Assembly (NCBI RefSeq): GCF_001273835.1
Contig: NZ_JHEI01000137.1
Location: 124,001-188,000, forward strand
Direction: 5' to 3'
DNA from: Leucobacter celer subsp. astrifaciens
Lineage (GTDB): Bacteria; Actinomycetota; Actinomycetes; Actinomycetales; Microbacteriaceae
DNA length: 64,000 nt
A program made the position numbers and the translations under genes. Shown here piece by piece: positions 63,872 through 64,000 of the stretch. Numbering within the stretch: the first letter of the stretch is position 1; every line of letters begins with the position of its first letter. The notes under the pieces were generated by a model, which had not been told where the DNA came from, did not search any database, and saw nothing but the letters and a program-made list of their open reading frames with translations.

Positions 63872-64000
63872 ATGAAGTCGCGTATCGAAGCGATCCTTTC
63901 CGAGGCGGGCGGCACCTGGCACGTGTCAGCCCGCCTCGGCGGCCAGACCGTGTACTCCCTGAACGAGGAGGAGGCGGTTCGCTCGGCGAGCACGATCAAG
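63872..64000 (+). CDS. Class A beta-lactamase-like serine hydrolase, N-terminal part
   Basis: The first 43 residues of a protein cut by the window end. No signal peptide is seen. The stretch SLNEEEAVRSASTIK contains Ser-x-x-Lys (STIK), the position of the active-site serine and lysine of penicillin-binding/beta-lactamase-type enzymes. ATG 63872 has GAAGGA before it, and it is 21 bp after the permease stop. A cytosolic D-peptidase or amidase is a possibility given its neighbours. The rest of the gene is not visible. Confidence 0.65.
   Translation, partial: MKSRIEAILSEAGGTWHVSARLGGQTVYSLNEEEAVRSASTIK

Overview
The window is a high-GC (roughly 70 %) actinobacterial chromosome segment. Several genes place it in the Actinobacteria: mycothiol S-conjugate amidase, a DUF4307 membrane protein, a GluABCD-type transporter and a stand-alone family A exonuclease/polymerase. 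Frequent leaderless GTG/ATG starts and palindromic GGTTGAGCG / TTCGACTC intergenic repeats suggest Microbacteriaceae (Leucobacter-like is a guess from gene content, not proven). No prophage, insertion sequence, CRISPR array or rRNA was seen. There is one tRNA, tRNA-Ser(CGA).

Layout. 1-8934: two TetR-controlled catabolic units. One has an amidase, an APC permease and a 4CL-type acyl-CoA ligase; the other an NfdA/YtcJ-type amidohydrolase and a second APC permease. Both control regions carry a visible palindromic operator. 8998-15766: a response regulator / sensor kinase / TAXI lipoprotein triad, then a glutamate-type ABC transporter (gluABCD). Three CAAGA direct repeats precede the gluA promoter and look like the binding site of the regulator. 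15843-25324: TSUP permease, greA, mycothiol amidase, recQ, trhA, uppS and a short-chain dehydrogenase, separated by hairpin and minisatellite repeats. 25692-30163: adenosyl-thioether recycling, namely a MtaD-like MTA/SAH deaminase, a nucleoside phosphorylase, luxS and a nucleosidase. 30160-33765: DUF808 protein, polymerase, short-chain dehydrogenase.

33795-45317 is the most distinctive block, a siderophore-iron locus. A DtxR/IdeR-like box sits between an AraC regulator and a minus-strand operon. The operon encodes two binding lipoproteins, a siderophore-interacting protein fused to a degenerate O-methyltransferase, two FecCD permeases, their ATPase and a heterodimeric exporter-type ABC pair. 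From the fusion protein to the last ABC subunit, every neighbouring pair overlaps by 4 bp. The ABC pair is asymmetric: one subunit keeps Walker A/B and the other keeps the LSGGQ signature.

45339-57563: membrane protein, an isolated SAM methyltransferase with a KFG-repeat N-terminus, tRNA-Ser, LLM flavin oxidoreductase, radA (with an in-frame 27-bp minisatellite), mqo, a third APC permease, a HAD phosphatase, a DUF6941 protein, and argF-argH. 57620-64000: a PucR regulator followed by a fold-III PLP enzyme, an N-acyl-D-amino-acid deacylase, an ion-coupled permease and the start of a class A beta-lactamase-like serine hydrolase. This looks like a cassette for using acylated D-amino acids.

Gaps longer than 300 bp are 17411-17892, 25325-25691, 27024-27375 and 51741-52092. 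All hold hairpin or tandem repeats rather than genes. At least eight genes appear to be transcribed without a leader, with a TANNNT hexamer 6-8 nt before the start codon.
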